From Ascoidea asiatica (Eukaryota; Ascomycota; Saccharomycetes; Ascoideales; Ascoideaceae), in contig BCKQ01000001.1 of assembly GCA_001600695.1 (NCBI GenBank), forward strand, positions 65,916 through 129,915: 64,000 nucleotides of DNA, read 5' to 3'. Under the pieces are notes generated by a model that was given only the letters and a program-made list of their open reading frames with translations, had not been told where the DNA came from and made no database searches. Positions 45,319 through 55,225 of this stretch are shown here, piece by piece. Within the stretch, counting starts at the first letter, position 1. Each line of letters begins with the position of its first letter. The translations under genes were made by a program, and so were the position numbers.

Positions 45319-45694
45319 AACACAAAACCGGATTTTTTTAAGGGCGGCACCCTGTCCACCTTTTACAATTATCGGTACGCTTTTAGTGCACCGAGAATGA
45401 CTGTTAGTATAATCAGGGCTCTAATGGTAGACTTCTCGGATGGCGGCAAATTTCCCAATACGGTTAGCCGCGCTGAGATAAATGCGCTGGAGACTTCTCG
45501 CTGAAACCTGCGCTGTGAAAATTGGACTTTCACTGCTTATACGCACTGTATACAGATTTCTGCCATTCATAACCTAGAACTGCTTTGTTTTTTTCATTGT
45601 CGCTTTCCTTTATTAGATCTGCGTGTAATTTTGGGACTGCGTTGTCCTGCCTCTTTCTACCGGCACCCACACTTTCCGAATTCAAATCCCCAGG

Positions 45695-45702
45695 TATATA
45701 AG
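45695..45702 (+). promoter_or_regulatory. TATA element TATATAAG before HAP2
   Basis: TATATAAG ends the GC-richer island and precedes the HAP2 ATG by about 380 bases, predicting a long AT-rich 5' untranslated leader. Motif and position only. Confidence 0.5.
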
Positions 45703-46082
45703 CATCGCTAGTTGCACCTTTATTTTATTTGATTTAGATCTATTCTATTCAATTTAGTTTTCATTTATCTTTAATTTTATCCATTATATTCTATAGTTAG
45801 TTACTTAAATTTTTCTTCAAAGTAATAGGTTGTTAAGTTATATATTTTGCTCTTTTTTTCTATTATTTTATTCAAAATCTCGTTTATCAAAACATTTTAA
45901 AATAATTAACTTCATTGTCTTAATTCATATCTCATCCCCTGATCTTCATTTCTGAAATATATAACAATAACCAAAAAATAGCTAATATTCCTAATCATTG
46001 AATCATAAAGAATAATCTAAAGTATTTATCTTTAAAATACTTATATAATTTAATTTACTCGAAATCTTCATTAAATATCAAT

Positions 46083-47099
46083 ATGTCTCAATTTGTTGAA
46101 CAATCATATTATCCAAACCAAGCTCAATATTCCAATCAAAATCAAACCCCTAATCAATCACAATATTTAAACCAAATCCAAAGTCAAAATCTAAATCTAA
46201 ATCATGATTTGAATAATAATAATAATAATAGTAATTTATCATATTCTGCTAATTTTAACAACTATAATTACAACAATAATCAAATTGATTTGTCTTCTAT
46301 TTCAAACATTTCAAATATTATTGATATCCCAAATATTCCGATTAATACCAGTAACAATGATAATAATAATAATAATGATAATACTCCTAGTACTTTAAAT
46401 CAAGATATTTATACTAATTATTTGCATAATAATTCCAAATCAAATCACAATTTAAATCATTATATTCCATCTCAACGCTCAAATTCTCAATCTCAACAAG
46501 AAACTAATTCTCCTATTGATAATCTTTATTCTTCATCTATCTCATTTCAAAAACATGAACAAAATTTAAATATAGAACAAGATGATCAATTTCAAGAAAA
46601 TATTCATGTACCAGAACAACAATATCAAAATGATACTCAAATTCAAAATCAACAACTTATTGTTGAATCTGTAGTTCAAGAACAACCTTTTTATGTAAAT
46701 GCAAAACAATATCATAGAATTTTGAAAAGAAGAACTGCAAGAGCAAAATTAGAAGAAATATTGAAAAATCAAAGAGTTAGAAAACCTTATTTACATGAAT
46801 CAAGACATAGACATGCAATGAGAAGACCAAGAGGTCAAGGTGGAAGATTTTTAACTGCTGCTGAAATTGCAGAAAGAAAAAGATTAGAAGCTACTCAAAA
46901 TGATTTAAGTAAAGTTAAAGATATTACTAAAAGTGAGAATACAAATAAAAATGAAAATAAAGATAATGATAATAACCTCAAAAAGATTATCAAAGATAGT
47001 ATCGAAGATAATATTAAAGATAATAAAGATAATATTAAAGATAATATTAAAGAAGATATTATAAATAATTCTTCAACTATCGGTTTGAGTAGAACTTAA
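46083..47099 (+). CDS. HAP2: Hap2, CCAAT-binding factor subunit (NF-YA)
   Basis: A 338-residue subunit of the Hap2/3/5 CCAAT-binding complex that controls respiratory and iron-related genes. The core is nearly invariant: the Hap3/5-association helix [20 protein letters not shown] (201-220), the linker, and the DNA-binding part [19 protein letters not shown] ... QGGRF (233-256). The ~200-residue N-terminal region is Gln/Asn-rich, as usual for activation domains of this family; the C-terminus carries repeated KDNIKDNIK units that look like slippage products. Length is above yeast Hap2 (265). The ATG used gives [10 protein letters not shown] with A at -3. Confidence 0.96.
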   Translation: MSQFVEQSYYPNQAQYSNQNQTPNQSQYLNQIQSQNLNLNHDLNNNNNNSNLSYSANFNNYNYNNNQIDLSSISNISNIIDIPNIPINTSNNDNNNNNDNTPSTLNQDIYTNYLHNNSKSNHNLNHYIPSQRSNSQSQQETNSPIDNLYSSSISFQKHEQNLNIEQDDQFQENIHVPEQQYQNDTQIQNQQLIVESVVQEQPFYVNAKQYHRILKRRTARAKLEEILKNQRVRKPYLHESRHRHAMRRPRGQGGRFLTAAEIAERKRLEATQNDLSKVKDITKSENTNKNENKDNDNNLKKIIKDSIEDNIKDNKDNIKDNIKEDIINNSSTIGLSRT

Positions 47100-47521
47100 A
47101 CTAACATATTATTTCATTTCACTCTATTTACTCTATTTACTTATTTCATCTCTTTCACTTCTTTCAATTCTCGTGTGGTAAGGAATTTTTTATTCCTAAA
47201 TTTCTATTTTTTTGTCTTAGTATCGATATAGACTAACTAGTTAATTAGTTAATTACTTTATTTAAATCCAAATTCTCTACATTATTCAAATTACTTTTCT
47301 AATTTTTTTTTTCAATTATATATAAAAGATAACTTTTTTATTATTCATTACACATATTCAAAATAAAATCATTCAATTAAAAAACTATTTAACTAGAAAA
47401 AATATTCATATTCTTTTTTTTTTTTGTATTTCTTTTTATATAAAAATTTTAATCAAAAATATTGCCTATATTCTTTATAACTAAAAATTTAAAACCATTA
47501 TTAAAAGTAAAATGTTTAAAA
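47100..47521. other. Convergent 3' region between HAP2 and the oxidoreductase gene
   Basis: AT-rich DNA between convergent stop codons, with T tracts. No feature beyond likely poly(A) sites. Confidence 0.55.
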
Positions 47522-48628
47522 TTATTCAAGATCTTGAGGATAAACTAAACCATTTTGTTTTCTAACTTCATCCATCATTCCTATAACCAAAAGAGATTCA
47601 TCATGTGGTACAATTGAACTTTCAGTTTTTCCATTAAAAATATCAATTGCAACTTGATTTGCTTCATGGATTAAACCATGAAATGGAGCTTGTTTAAAAT
47701 TTTTTTCAATTGTTTTTAAATTTTCTTCATCATTATTAAATTTAATTTTATAATAACTTGGTTCAGAAGTAAAATCACCACCAATATAAATTGTACCTAA
47801 TTCACCTTCAATTTTTTCAAAAATAAAATCACTTTTATTCATAAAACTTGGAGTTAAAATACCTTGAATATTATTATCAGTTTGAATAATAATTGAATCT
47901 TCATAATCAATATTATTTTTAATTAATTGAAAAGATTTAATTTTAAAATTAGTATGATTTAAACCTAAATTTTGAATTGGATCAGAAAATAATCTAAAAT
48001 GAGTAAAATTATAAATTCCAACATCTAATAAAGCACCACCACCAAATTTATTATTTTTTAATCTTGAAGTTTCTGGTAAATTATCTAAATCCATATTAAT
48101 ACCAAAATCTACAATAATTCTATTAACTTTTCCAATAATTTTTTTATTATGAATTAAATCTTGTAATTGTAAGACCATTGGAAAAAATCTTGTCCAAACA
48201 GCTTCCATTAAAAATAATTTTTTTTCTTTTGCAAAATTAATTAATTTTTTTGCTTGTTTTAAATTTATACAAATTGGTTTTTCAACTAAAACATGTTTAT
48301 TATTTTCTAAAGCTTTTAAACTATGTTCATAATGATAACTATGTGGTAAACCAAGATAAATAATATCAACATTAGGATTTGAATAAACTTGATTATAAGT
48401 TTGAATTTTTGGAGAAATATTATAATTATTAATTACAAATTTATTTGAAAAAGTTTCACCTTTTGAAATACTTGAACAACCAATTGCAGTTATTATATGT
48501 TTTACATTTGGAGTTTCATTTGGAAATCTAACAGATAAATCTTCAACAAATTGAGTTGAAATAAAACCTGTTGCAATTACACCCCATCTTAAAGTAGGAA
48601 TTTTCGAAGTAGTATTAGAAGAAGACAT
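47522..48628 (-). CDS. Gfo/Idh/MocA-family NAD(P)-dependent oxidoreductase, dihydrodiol dehydrogenase-like
   Basis: A 368-residue soluble dehydrogenase. Seen: N-terminal Rossmann fold with WGVIATGFISTQFVEDL (Gly-rich turn and first helix), VDIIYLGLPHSYHYEHSLKALE, the family EKP motif in HVLVEKPICINLKQA with the catalytic-type Lys, LMEAVWTRFFPMV, and GGALLDVGIYN in the C-terminal alpha/beta domain. The pattern TGFIS... plus MEAVWTRFFP is that of the dimeric dihydrodiol dehydrogenase / D-xylose dehydrogenase (NADP) branch, so a sugar or diol substrate is likely but not proven. Length is typical. Cytosolic: no signal peptide. A CACGTGAC site lies about 290 bases upstream. Confidence 0.9.
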   Translation of the reverse strand: MSSSNTTSKIPTLRWGVIATGFISTQFVEDLSVRFPNETPNVKHIITAIGCSSISKGETFSNKFVINNYNISPKIQTYNQVYSNPNVDIIYLGLPHSYHYEHSLKALENNKHVLVEKPICINLKQAKKLINFAKEKKLFLMEAVWTRFFPMVLQLQDLIHNKKIIGKVNRIIVDFGINMDLDNLPETSRLKNNKFGGGALLDVGIYNFTHFRLFSDPIQNLGLNHTNFKIKSFQLIKNNIDYEDSIIIQTDNNIQGILTPSFMNKSDFIFEKIEGELGTIYIGGDFTSEPSYYKIKFNNDEENLKTIEKNFKQAPFHGLIHEANQVAIDIFNGKTESSIVPHDESLLVIGMMDEVRKQNGLVYPQDLE

Positions 48629-49337
48629 AATTAAGAAAACTGATATTCAATTTCACTAGTTTTAATTATAAATATAATTCAATTATAAATATAATCCAAT
48701 TGATAAGTATTATAAGAAAAGAAGATGAATTGAAATAAGGGGATGGTGTCTATTTTATAGCTTCTTTTACAACTTGTTTTACAACTTGTTTTACAACTTC
48801 TTTTATAGCTTGTTTTATACCTATTTCTAGGTCGAGGAAATTCCATTGCCAGTGCTCCGTTAACTCCGAGATTATTCGGGGATGACGTTGAGAGAAAGAG
48901 ACAGAGTTAAAGTAATGCACGTGACTTCTCCCGGAGAAAAGTGCCGAATCGGGCAGGGTTCAAAACAAGACAGAAAATAAACAAAAAAAAATAAAAGAAT
49001 GAATGAATGAATGAATATAATCAACAGAGTGAATTAGTGAATGAATGAATGATGAATGAAAAGAACTACTTCAATTGAAGAAAGAAGAGTAAGAGTAATG
49101 CAAGATGATATGTATTTGAAAAAAGCAAAAAAAAATGTAAATGCCAAAGAATTTTGAAAAGGGCATTTAAGAATAATGGTATACTAAAGAATTTAAATTT
49201 TAGAAAATAAAACAATTTTAAGAAATTATAATGAAAAATATAAAAGTAAAAGCAATATTTCTTTTTTTTTAGTTTTCATTTAAAAGAAAATAAAATGATA
49301 AATTTATGAATATAAGAATAAGAGTATAGGAAATTAA
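48629..49337. promoter_or_regulatory. Upstream region of the oxidoreductase gene
   Basis: Holds a short array of TTTTACAACTTG-type units (about 48765-48825), then a GC-richer patch (about 48830-48960) with a CACGTGAC site, and AT-rich DNA with a GAATGAAT array near 49000. No gene seen. Confidence 0.5.
48918..48925. promoter_or_regulatory. CACGTGAC (Cbf1-type E-box)
   Basis: CACGTG with the AC flank preferred by Cbf1/Cpf1, in the GC-richer patch upstream of the oxidoreductase gene. Confidence 0.45.
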
Positions 49338-50228
49338 TTAAGCTTCAGAAGGAGCATTACCTAAGAAACCAAAATTTTTTTCAACACCCCAAGAATTTTC
49401 AGTTTTCCATAATTCATTAAAAGCAGAAAATAAAATTGCATCATTACCACAAGAAGCTTTAATTGAAGCTAAAGCAGTTTTTTGTTCTTCAACACCAGGA
49501 ATTGCAACATTATCAGCAGTACCAGCCCATGGCCAACCAGTTTCTAAAACTACAACATCTTTTGGATAACCATGTTCATTACAAAAACTCCAGACAGCTT
49601 GAATATGACTTAATAAATAATCACCAGCTTTTTCAGCAGTACTATTATCAAAAAATGGATGAGCATTAACACCAATATAATCATTAGTTTCACAAAGTGA
49701 TGGATTACCATAATAAGAAGAAATTGTATCTGCAGAAACAAATTTACCAGGAAAAATTGATAAAATTTCTTTTGCTTCTGAAATCATATTTGAAACTTCA
49801 TCAGCAGTGTACCAAGAATTATAAACTAATTCATTACCAATTACAACAGTATCAATAACATTATTAAATTCTTTACCAGCTAAACCACAACTTGCTTCAA
49901 TTGATTCAATTTCAGTTTGCATTAAATCTTTTGAACTTACACTATTTATAGCTACAATTAATTTTTGAGAATCAGTCATACCTTGTAAAGCATATTGAAC
50001 AACATCACAATCATTTGAATATAATCTAATTAAAGAATAATCTTGTAAATTAGAAACATCAGAAGTTATTTCTGAACCTGAACGACAATTATTATCTTTA
50101 TTAAAAGGAGTATAAGTTGTACCTTTATAACCAGAAGCATAATCTGGAATTGTAATACTTCTTTTAGCTAAAGTTGCACCATTTACGGCGGCTATTAATG
50201 ATAAAATAACACTTGAAGAGAATTTCAT
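49338..50228 (-). CDS. Secreted GH17 cell-wall beta-1,3-glucanase/glucanosyltransferase, Scw4/Scw10-like
   Basis: A 296-residue wall protein. Seen: hydrophobic signal peptide at about 1-18 (MKFSSSVILSLIAAVNG), a Kex2 site Lys22-Arg23 giving a mature start SITIPDYASG, the conserved IRLYSNDCD, the acid/base Glu E133 in VVIGNELVYNS, VGVNAHPFFD-type strand (YIGVNAHPFFD), and the nucleophile E229 in VVLETGWPW. One N-glycosylation sequon is at N195. It resembles the Scw4/Scw10/Scw11 branch of GH17 more than Bgl2, but lacks the Ser/Thr-rich region between the propeptide and the domain that Scw4 and Scw10 carry. No GPI signal. Strong codon bias suggests good expression. Both catalytic residues are intact. 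Confidence 0.92.
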   Translation of the reverse strand: MKFSSSVILSLIAAVNGATLAKRSITIPDYASGYKGTTYTPFNKDNNCRSGSEITSDVSNLQDYSLIRLYSNDCDVVQYALQGMTDSQKLIVAINSVSSKDLMQTEIESIEASCGLAGKEFNNVIDTVVIGNELVYNSWYTADEVSNMISEAKEILSIFPGKFVSADTISSYYGNPSLCETNDYIGVNAHPFFDNSTAEKAGDYLLSHIQAVWSFCNEHGYPKDVVVLETGWPWAGTADNVAIPGVEEQKTALASIKASCGNDAILFSAFNELWKTENSWGVEKNFGFLGNAPSEA

Positions 50229-50249
50229 TTTGAATTATATATTTGAATA

Positions 50250-50289
<40 letters not shown>

Positions 50290-51440
50290 TATAATATTGT
50301 ATATTAATATTTTGAATAAGTAATTATAAAATTACTAAAAGAAAAAAAGGTTTTTTTTTTTGGAAGTTAAGCGAATGTGTAAGAAGTTAATATTAATTTA
50401 ATGAATTAAAATAAACTTAAGGAAAAAAAAGAGAAAATGAAAGAAATAATTTAAAGAGATAATTAAAAGAGATAATTTGAAAGTATTTATATAGAATACA
50501 GAATCAGATTGAAATATATTTCATAAAGGAGTTGAAGGAGTTTGAAATTAGCAATTAGATTAATATTTGGTTACCCCCAAGTAATAACTATAATACAGTA
50601 AAGTATTGTTTATTTAGTTGCTGATAGTGTTTAACCGGTTATGGTTTATTATTTAATAATATTTAATAATATTTAATAATATTTAAGAAGTATTTGTTGA
50701 ATGTTACATTATTCAATGAAAAGTTAATGAGATTTACAAAAAAAGTGAAGTAAAAAGTAGGCTGAAACTTATTCATTCGTCAATTTCATTGGGTAATTCT
50801 CATTGAATTGTTTACTTTAAACACAGAGTTTAATTCTTTGGAATGAAAGGTTTAAAAATATCACAATTTATATAACTGGAATGAATTGAACTTTTTTAAC
50901 TTAAGTATTTCAAGAAATCATTGAAATTTTTTTTTTTCATTAAATAAAAGTTTCAACATTTGAATTTGAATGAAGTTGTTGTGGGTAATATTTAAGATTC
51001 AAGTTATTTATGGTTCAAATGTGGGAAAGAATTGAATAAATTCATTCACCTGAAACAATTATTCAAAAGAAGATTAATAAATTAATTAATCAAAGAATTG
51101 AAGAATTAAATGGACAATTTAAAGAAAGATCTGATATTTTCTTTGTTAATTCTTTCATTCTTTCTTTCTTTTAATGTTTTTTTGTTTTTGTTTAAGAGAA
51201 TGAACCAAAATAAACCAAAATAAACCAAAATAAACCAAAATAAAATAAAACAAAATAAATATTCAAATTCAGAGCCAGTGAGTCGAAGCTCACGTAAGCA
51301 CTCGCCTTGCCCCGTTTGCTTCTCCTGCGCAACGCAAACCGACAACAAAGTTGATCAAATTCTGCATCGCCTGATCTCTCCGCGCGCAACGTCGCCACAA
51401 CCCACGCTTTGTTTTGCCACAACTTCCAAACTTTTCACTT
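50229..51440. promoter_or_regulatory. Upstream region of the GH17 gene
   Basis: An ATT array abuts the start (about 50252-50289). AT-rich DNA follows, then a 10-bp AATAAACCAA array near 51205-51246 and a GC-richer island from about 51270. Minus-strand frames at 51106-51348 and 51192-51422 read through the island in two registers and are not called. Confidence 0.5.
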
Positions 51441-51527
51441 GAGTAATACTAAGTGAGTAATACTAAGTGAGTAATACTAAGTGAGTAAAACTAAGTGAGT
51501 AAAACTAAGTGAAGTCACAGCATCTCT
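51441..51527 (+). repeat. 14-bp tandem array fused to a copy of the inverted-repeat element end
   Basis: Five head-to-tail copies of GAGTAATACTAAGT (last two with A for T at position 7) occupy 51441-51510. They are followed by GAAGTCACAGCATCTCT, which matches bases 15-31 of the terminal repeat of the element at 54509-55018 with one mismatch. The homology then fades, with AGATAC still in register. It is therefore a degraded end of the same element family whose outer 14 bases have been multiplied. No inverted partner was found nearby. Confidence 0.85.
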
Positions 51528-51565
51528 CGTGGCAGATACTAATTTCCTATTTAGTTAATATCCGC

Positions 51566-51573
51566 GTCACGTG
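51566..51573. promoter_or_regulatory. GTCACGTG (Cbf1-type E-box)
   Basis: Perfect GTCACGTG in the GC-richer island between the GH17 gene and the 288-residue ORF. Confidence 0.45.
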
Positions 51574-51971
51574 TTTAAAAAATGAACTTTTGAAAAATCT
51601 CAGCGGAAATCACCCAAAATCCGGGAAATAACCGCATTTAAATCCGACAAAGGATTTAAAATCGGGCCCGAAGGTTTTAAGAGGGACAGGAAAGTATTAA
51701 CATGGGAAACCAGGTACCCTCTATAAATGGAACGTATATTTTAAGAGATATGTTTAAACCGACCGATCATTTACCGGAAATGACAAACCGGTTACTTGAC
51801 TCGTAAATGTTTTTTGAAACACCGAGGTCTGTTCTGAAAGAAATTCATATTTCAAAACTCAAACAATTGAAAAAAAGAGACTTTATTCCTCTTTTCACTT
51901 AGTGTTATGTTACTCTTGAAATACTTCAATTTTAATTGCAAATTCAATCTGAAATTACAATAAAATATCAA

Positions 51972-51979
51972 CACGTGAC
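51972..51979. promoter_or_regulatory. CACGTGAC (Cbf1-type E-box)
   Basis: Perfect CACGTGAC in AT-rich intergenic DNA, about 200 bases beyond the 3' end of the 288-residue ORF. Confidence 0.4.
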
Positions 51980-52171
51980 AATTGCAAATATGTATAACTA
52001 ACAGTTACATGCCTGACTGCACACAGCACTACATAATAACTGGTTGAAGCCAATTTAATGGGACTGAAACCTTAAAACATGAGACCACTTTTATGGTACA
52101 CTATTTTACAAAAGTTAATATCAAAAAATATTTATTAGTGTAAATGATTTAAGTAATAATAATTATAATAA

Positions 52172-52380
52172 TTATAATATTGAAATTAGAAATTTAGAAA
52201 TTTGATTAAAGAAATTTGAAATTTTTCTTTTATTATTGTTATTTTCAATATTATTTTCAAAATTATTTATATAATTTAATAAAATTTTTTTAATATTTTT
52301 AAATTCATTAAAATAACATTTAAATAAAATTCCATTAACATGTTTTTTAATAAAAATTGGTTTAATAATTAATTTATTAT

Positions 52381-52414
<34 letters not shown>

Positions 52415-53038
52415 TAATTTATAATAAACTGGTAAAATTTTATTTAAATAATTTTTTTTTTTAATAAATTTTATTATTAAAGAATTTAAATTAAATATAA
52501 TTTTAGAAAAATTATAATTACCAATTAAAATTTCATAATTTTTAAAATTTAAATCATTATATAAAGAAATTAAATGAATTGAATTAAATTTATTTAAATT
52601 TAATAAATTACAATAAATTTTAAATTTATAATTATAATTTATAAAATTTTTTATATTTAAAAATAAAATTAAATCTGAAAATGGATGAAATAGAACTAAT
52701 ATTGTATTACCATTTGATTTACCATTTGATTTACCATTTGTATTATTATTTGAATTTGATAATTTTAAGATATTTTCAATTAAATTTGCATTTGTATATG
52801 TATTTTCATAATTATTTATTTGAATTTCTAATAAATCAGATTTACAATTAAATTTCCAATTAATTTGATTATTATAAATTTTAAAATGAATTGAATTATA
52901 TATTTCATTTACATTTTCATTTTGAATCTTAAGAGGTAAAATATCTTGACATATTTCATTTTTAAATAAAATATTTGCTTGTTTTAATAAAATTTTATTC
53001 ATTTTCATTTTAATTTTAATTTTAATTTTAATTTTCAT
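52172..53038 (-). CDS. AT-rich unrecognised protein of up to 288 residues
   Basis: The frame starts with an artificial-looking Lys-Ile alternation (MKIKIKIKIKMKMNK); the Met at residue 13 (53002) is the more likely start and gives MNKILLKQANILFKN. The rest is dominated by Asn, Ile, Lys and Leu, with an in-register GKSN triplicate near 103-114, an Asn/Ile run near 208-224, and an apparently structured stretch ILVLFHPFSDLILFLNIKNF. No motif, signal peptide or known family is recognised. Codon use is at the AT extreme, so it may be a fast-evolving gene or one in decay. It lies between two copies of the inverted-repeat element end (51.5 kb and 55.0 kb), which may be coincidence. Confidence 0.5.
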
Positions 53039-54508
53039 TTAATATGCAAAGTTTATAATAGCAAAAATTTAAGCAAGATATAAAGTTATTTAAATAATGA
53101 ATTAATAAATTAATAAATTTTATTATTACTATATTAAGTAAATGAAATAAGTTTATAATATTCCCCAATTAAGATAATTTATCAATAATCAATAATCAAT
53201 AATCAATAATCAATAACTAACAATATTCATTTGAAATTTTATTTCTTTGTGTCGCTTTATTTCTGAATTCATATTTTACAATTTCTTAAACTTCAAAACT
53301 CACTTTCTTTAGATTTCATCAAAAAGGGAATCGAACTTAAGTGAATTGAACTTAAGTGAATTGAATTGAATATGACATTGATTTCATTGATATTTGATCT
53401 TTGATCTTTGATCTTTGATGGCTATTTATTATAGTATTACCAATTGGAATATACATGCTGTATATTTATATATCAAATATAAATAAAGTAAACATATTCC
53501 AAAAACACAGTGGCAATATATACTGTATATAGAGTAATATTGTATATATAGGGTATACAGTATATCGTCTCCAGAACCGCAAACCTGGCGACGAGGTGTA
53601 ATTTACTTATATGTTTTTAGCACAGACTATTTTAGTAACTTAATATATAATTATTTAAATTCTGAAGTTGTAATTACTTTATCAACAAAAAACTGGAAAA
53701 CAAAAGATGCTAAAATTAAATCTGCTGGTCCTATCATTTATTTAAAAAGAAAAAATCAAAAATCAAAAATCAAAGATATTACATCCAATTTTGAATTTTC
53801 AATATTTCCAATTCTTCTATTTTATACTTTATTTGATTATTATCATTGAAAGTGACTTCTTAGGATTAGAAAAAATAATTATTATCATCACAAATATTAT
53901 AGGGTATTTATTTCCTCATAGTGTTAAAAGAGAAACTTTAAAAGAGATAAAAAAAAGCTTTAGGAAATGCTATGATTGAGAAACTTAAAACTGATTTTTT
54001 TTATTATTTGCGAAAAGATGAGATAATTAAATTGATACTGATTTTTAATCCTTCTACTCCATTTTCTTTCTCACTATATTCTCTTTCCCAGAGCCAAACA
54101 CTTAAATTGACCTTAAGTTGATTGTAATGTAATCAAATTTAGATAGTTTTATGTGGTTTTAGCTTATTGTATTATAGGTTCTTGTTCATAGCACTGAATA
54201 AATTATTGAATTAAAGTATCACAGATATCTGAATATTTAGTATTTACGCTAATCAACAATACTCAATTGTAGTCACTAATTTTGTAATTATTCATCTATC
54301 TAATTGACCAACAAGGTGAAATCTTTTTGAGCCTGGAATTAGTCTTAGTTTTAACTTATTCAAAGGTCATAATAGTGGAACTTTTAGTACTTAATATAAA
54401 TGTTCCCATCAGGTTACATGGTTTTAAAGGTGTAATTTTAAAGGTGTAATTTTAAAAAAATTAATAATTCATCTGAAGTCGACGATTGGTGGTTACGTGG
54501 TTGTTGAA
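53039..54508. other. Intergenic region with probable coding remnants
   Basis: After AT-rich DNA with short repeats (AATAATC near 53185, TGATCTT near 53395), a GC-richer patch appears at about 53560-53605. Downstream, a plus-strand frame without a start (about 53530-53849) and an adjacent piece (53870-53979) have protein-like codon use. No intact gene is seen. 54.0-54.5 kb is featureless. Confidence 0.45.
53532..53979 (+). pseudogene. Possible decayed coding remnant, unidentified
   Basis: A frame open for about 105 codons ends with TGA at 53847. It lacks any Met and includes STDYFSNLIYNYLNSEVVIT and LSTKNWKTKDAKIKSAGPII, which look like real protein in the codon style of local genes. Just beyond, another frame ends IIGYLFPHSVKRETLKEIKK and FRKCYD at 53979. 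Together they look like two pieces of one old gene separated by a frame change. I do not recognise the family. Chance openness of AT-rich DNA is the alternative, though AT-rich DNA normally meets stops quickly. Confidence 0.3.
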
Positions 54509-54569
54509 GAGTAATACTAAGTGAAGTCACATCATCTCTATTTGAAGATACAACATTGAGATCTTTGCA
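54509..54569 (+). repeat. Left terminal inverted repeat of the 510-bp element
   Basis: 61 bases, matching the right repeat in inverse orientation except at positions 5 (A versus G) and 55 (C versus G). Confidence 0.92.
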
Positions 54570-54957
54570 CAATACTATATGATTGTAATAATGAAGTTGA
54601 TTTAGTTTGAATTGATTAATTATTTGAAAGATTAGTAAGAACTAATGATCTTTTTGAAGCTTTGAATAAAATGCATAACAGTAGACATTATTGGATTTGA
54701 ATCCTTTTAAAGAAAAGAGTAATAAATAAAAGTGCCGGTCAAATTACTGTTTAAACATTTTGGGATTCATTTGTTTGAGGTGGGCCTCTTTTATTGTTTA
54801 AAGGCCCACAATTATTTATGGGAAAATGGATTTTGGAGAGGATATATTCCATGGTACGGATAAATAGCTAAATGTCAATATAATTTTTGTTTAAAAGTTG
54901 CTACGCCTTATGGTTCCTAATAAAGTAAGTATGCGCCGTTATAAGGCTGAAAATATC

Positions 54958-55018
54958 TGCAAACATCTCAATGTTGTATCTTCAAATAGAGATGATGTGA
55001 CTTCACTTAGTATCACTC
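54958..55018 (-). repeat. Right terminal inverted repeat of the 510-bp element
   Basis: Inverse copy of 54509-54569 with two differences in 61. Confidence 0.92.
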
Positions 55019-55074
55019 CTTGACTAGCTACTTGTTAAAAACAATTGAGAAAAGATATTTAGTAAGGATGCCGA

Positions 55075-55082
55075 CACGTGAC
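55075..55082. promoter_or_regulatory. CACGTGAC (Cbf1-type E-box)
   Basis: Perfect CACGTGAC between the inverted-repeat element and the aspartyl-protease remnant. No obvious target gene. Confidence 0.4.
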
Positions 55083-55225
55083 TTGATATTAGATATTCAA
55101 TTTTTCAAATTATTACCAGCTTTGAGGGTGTTGCAGTTACTTACCATCATTTATTCAATATATACAGTATATAAAGTATATACAATATACGATTTTATAA
55201 AAAATATGTTTATAATTTTTATAAT

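Larger units (their letters stand above)
44385..46082. promoter_or_regulatory. Upstream region of HAP2: AT-rich DNA, large GC-richer island, TATA, AT-rich leader
   Basis: AT-rich DNA runs to about 45.2 kb. From about 45225 to 45705 lies one of the strongest GC-richer islands of the window, with a hairpin at its left end and a TATA element at its right end. About 380 bases of AT-rich leader follow before the HAP2 ATG. A frame at 45304-45504 inside the island has codon use foreign to this genome and I reject it. Confidence 0.55.
51528..52171. other. GC-richer island and mixed DNA, no gene
   Basis: 51540-51860 continues the GC-richer composition with two Cbf1-type E-box sites in the region (51566 and 51972). 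AT-rich DNA follows up to the stop of the 288-residue ORF. No credible frame. Confidence 0.5.
54509..55018. mobile_element. 510-bp non-autonomous element with 61-bp terminal inverted repeats (MITE-like)
   Basis: The left end (54509-54569) and right end (54958-55018) are inverted copies that agree at 59 of 61 positions; both begin GAGTRATACTAAGTGAAGTC. The ~390-bp interior has no ORF of note but two internal hairpins: GTGGGCCT/AGGCCCAC (54780-54787 and 54802-54809) and GCCTTAT/ATAAGGC (54905-54911 and 54941-54947). Such near-perfect ends without coding capacity fit a miniature inverted-repeat transposable element or a fold-back element. A possible 4-bp target duplication TTGA (54504-54507 and 55020-55023) is weak. 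A degraded relative of the end lies at 51441-51527. The near-identity of the arms suggests recent insertion or ongoing conversion between them. Confidence 0.85.

Noticed and set aside
45304-45504. 66-codon frame (MGCSLNTKPD...) upstream of HAP2
   Set aside because: Lies inside the GC-richer island with foreign codon use and no recognisable family; the TATA at 45695 shows the island is upstream regulatory DNA.
45675-45700. B-box-like ATTCAAATCCCC upstream of HAP2, a possible tRNA
   Set aside because: No matching A box or cloverleaf upstream and no T-run after it; it adjoins a TATA element instead.
53325-53345. B-box-like GTTCGATTCCC on the minus strand followed by T residues, a possible tRNA 3' part
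   Set aside because: No A box, acceptor stem or anticodon arm can be found at tRNA distance; the flank consists of short direct repeats.
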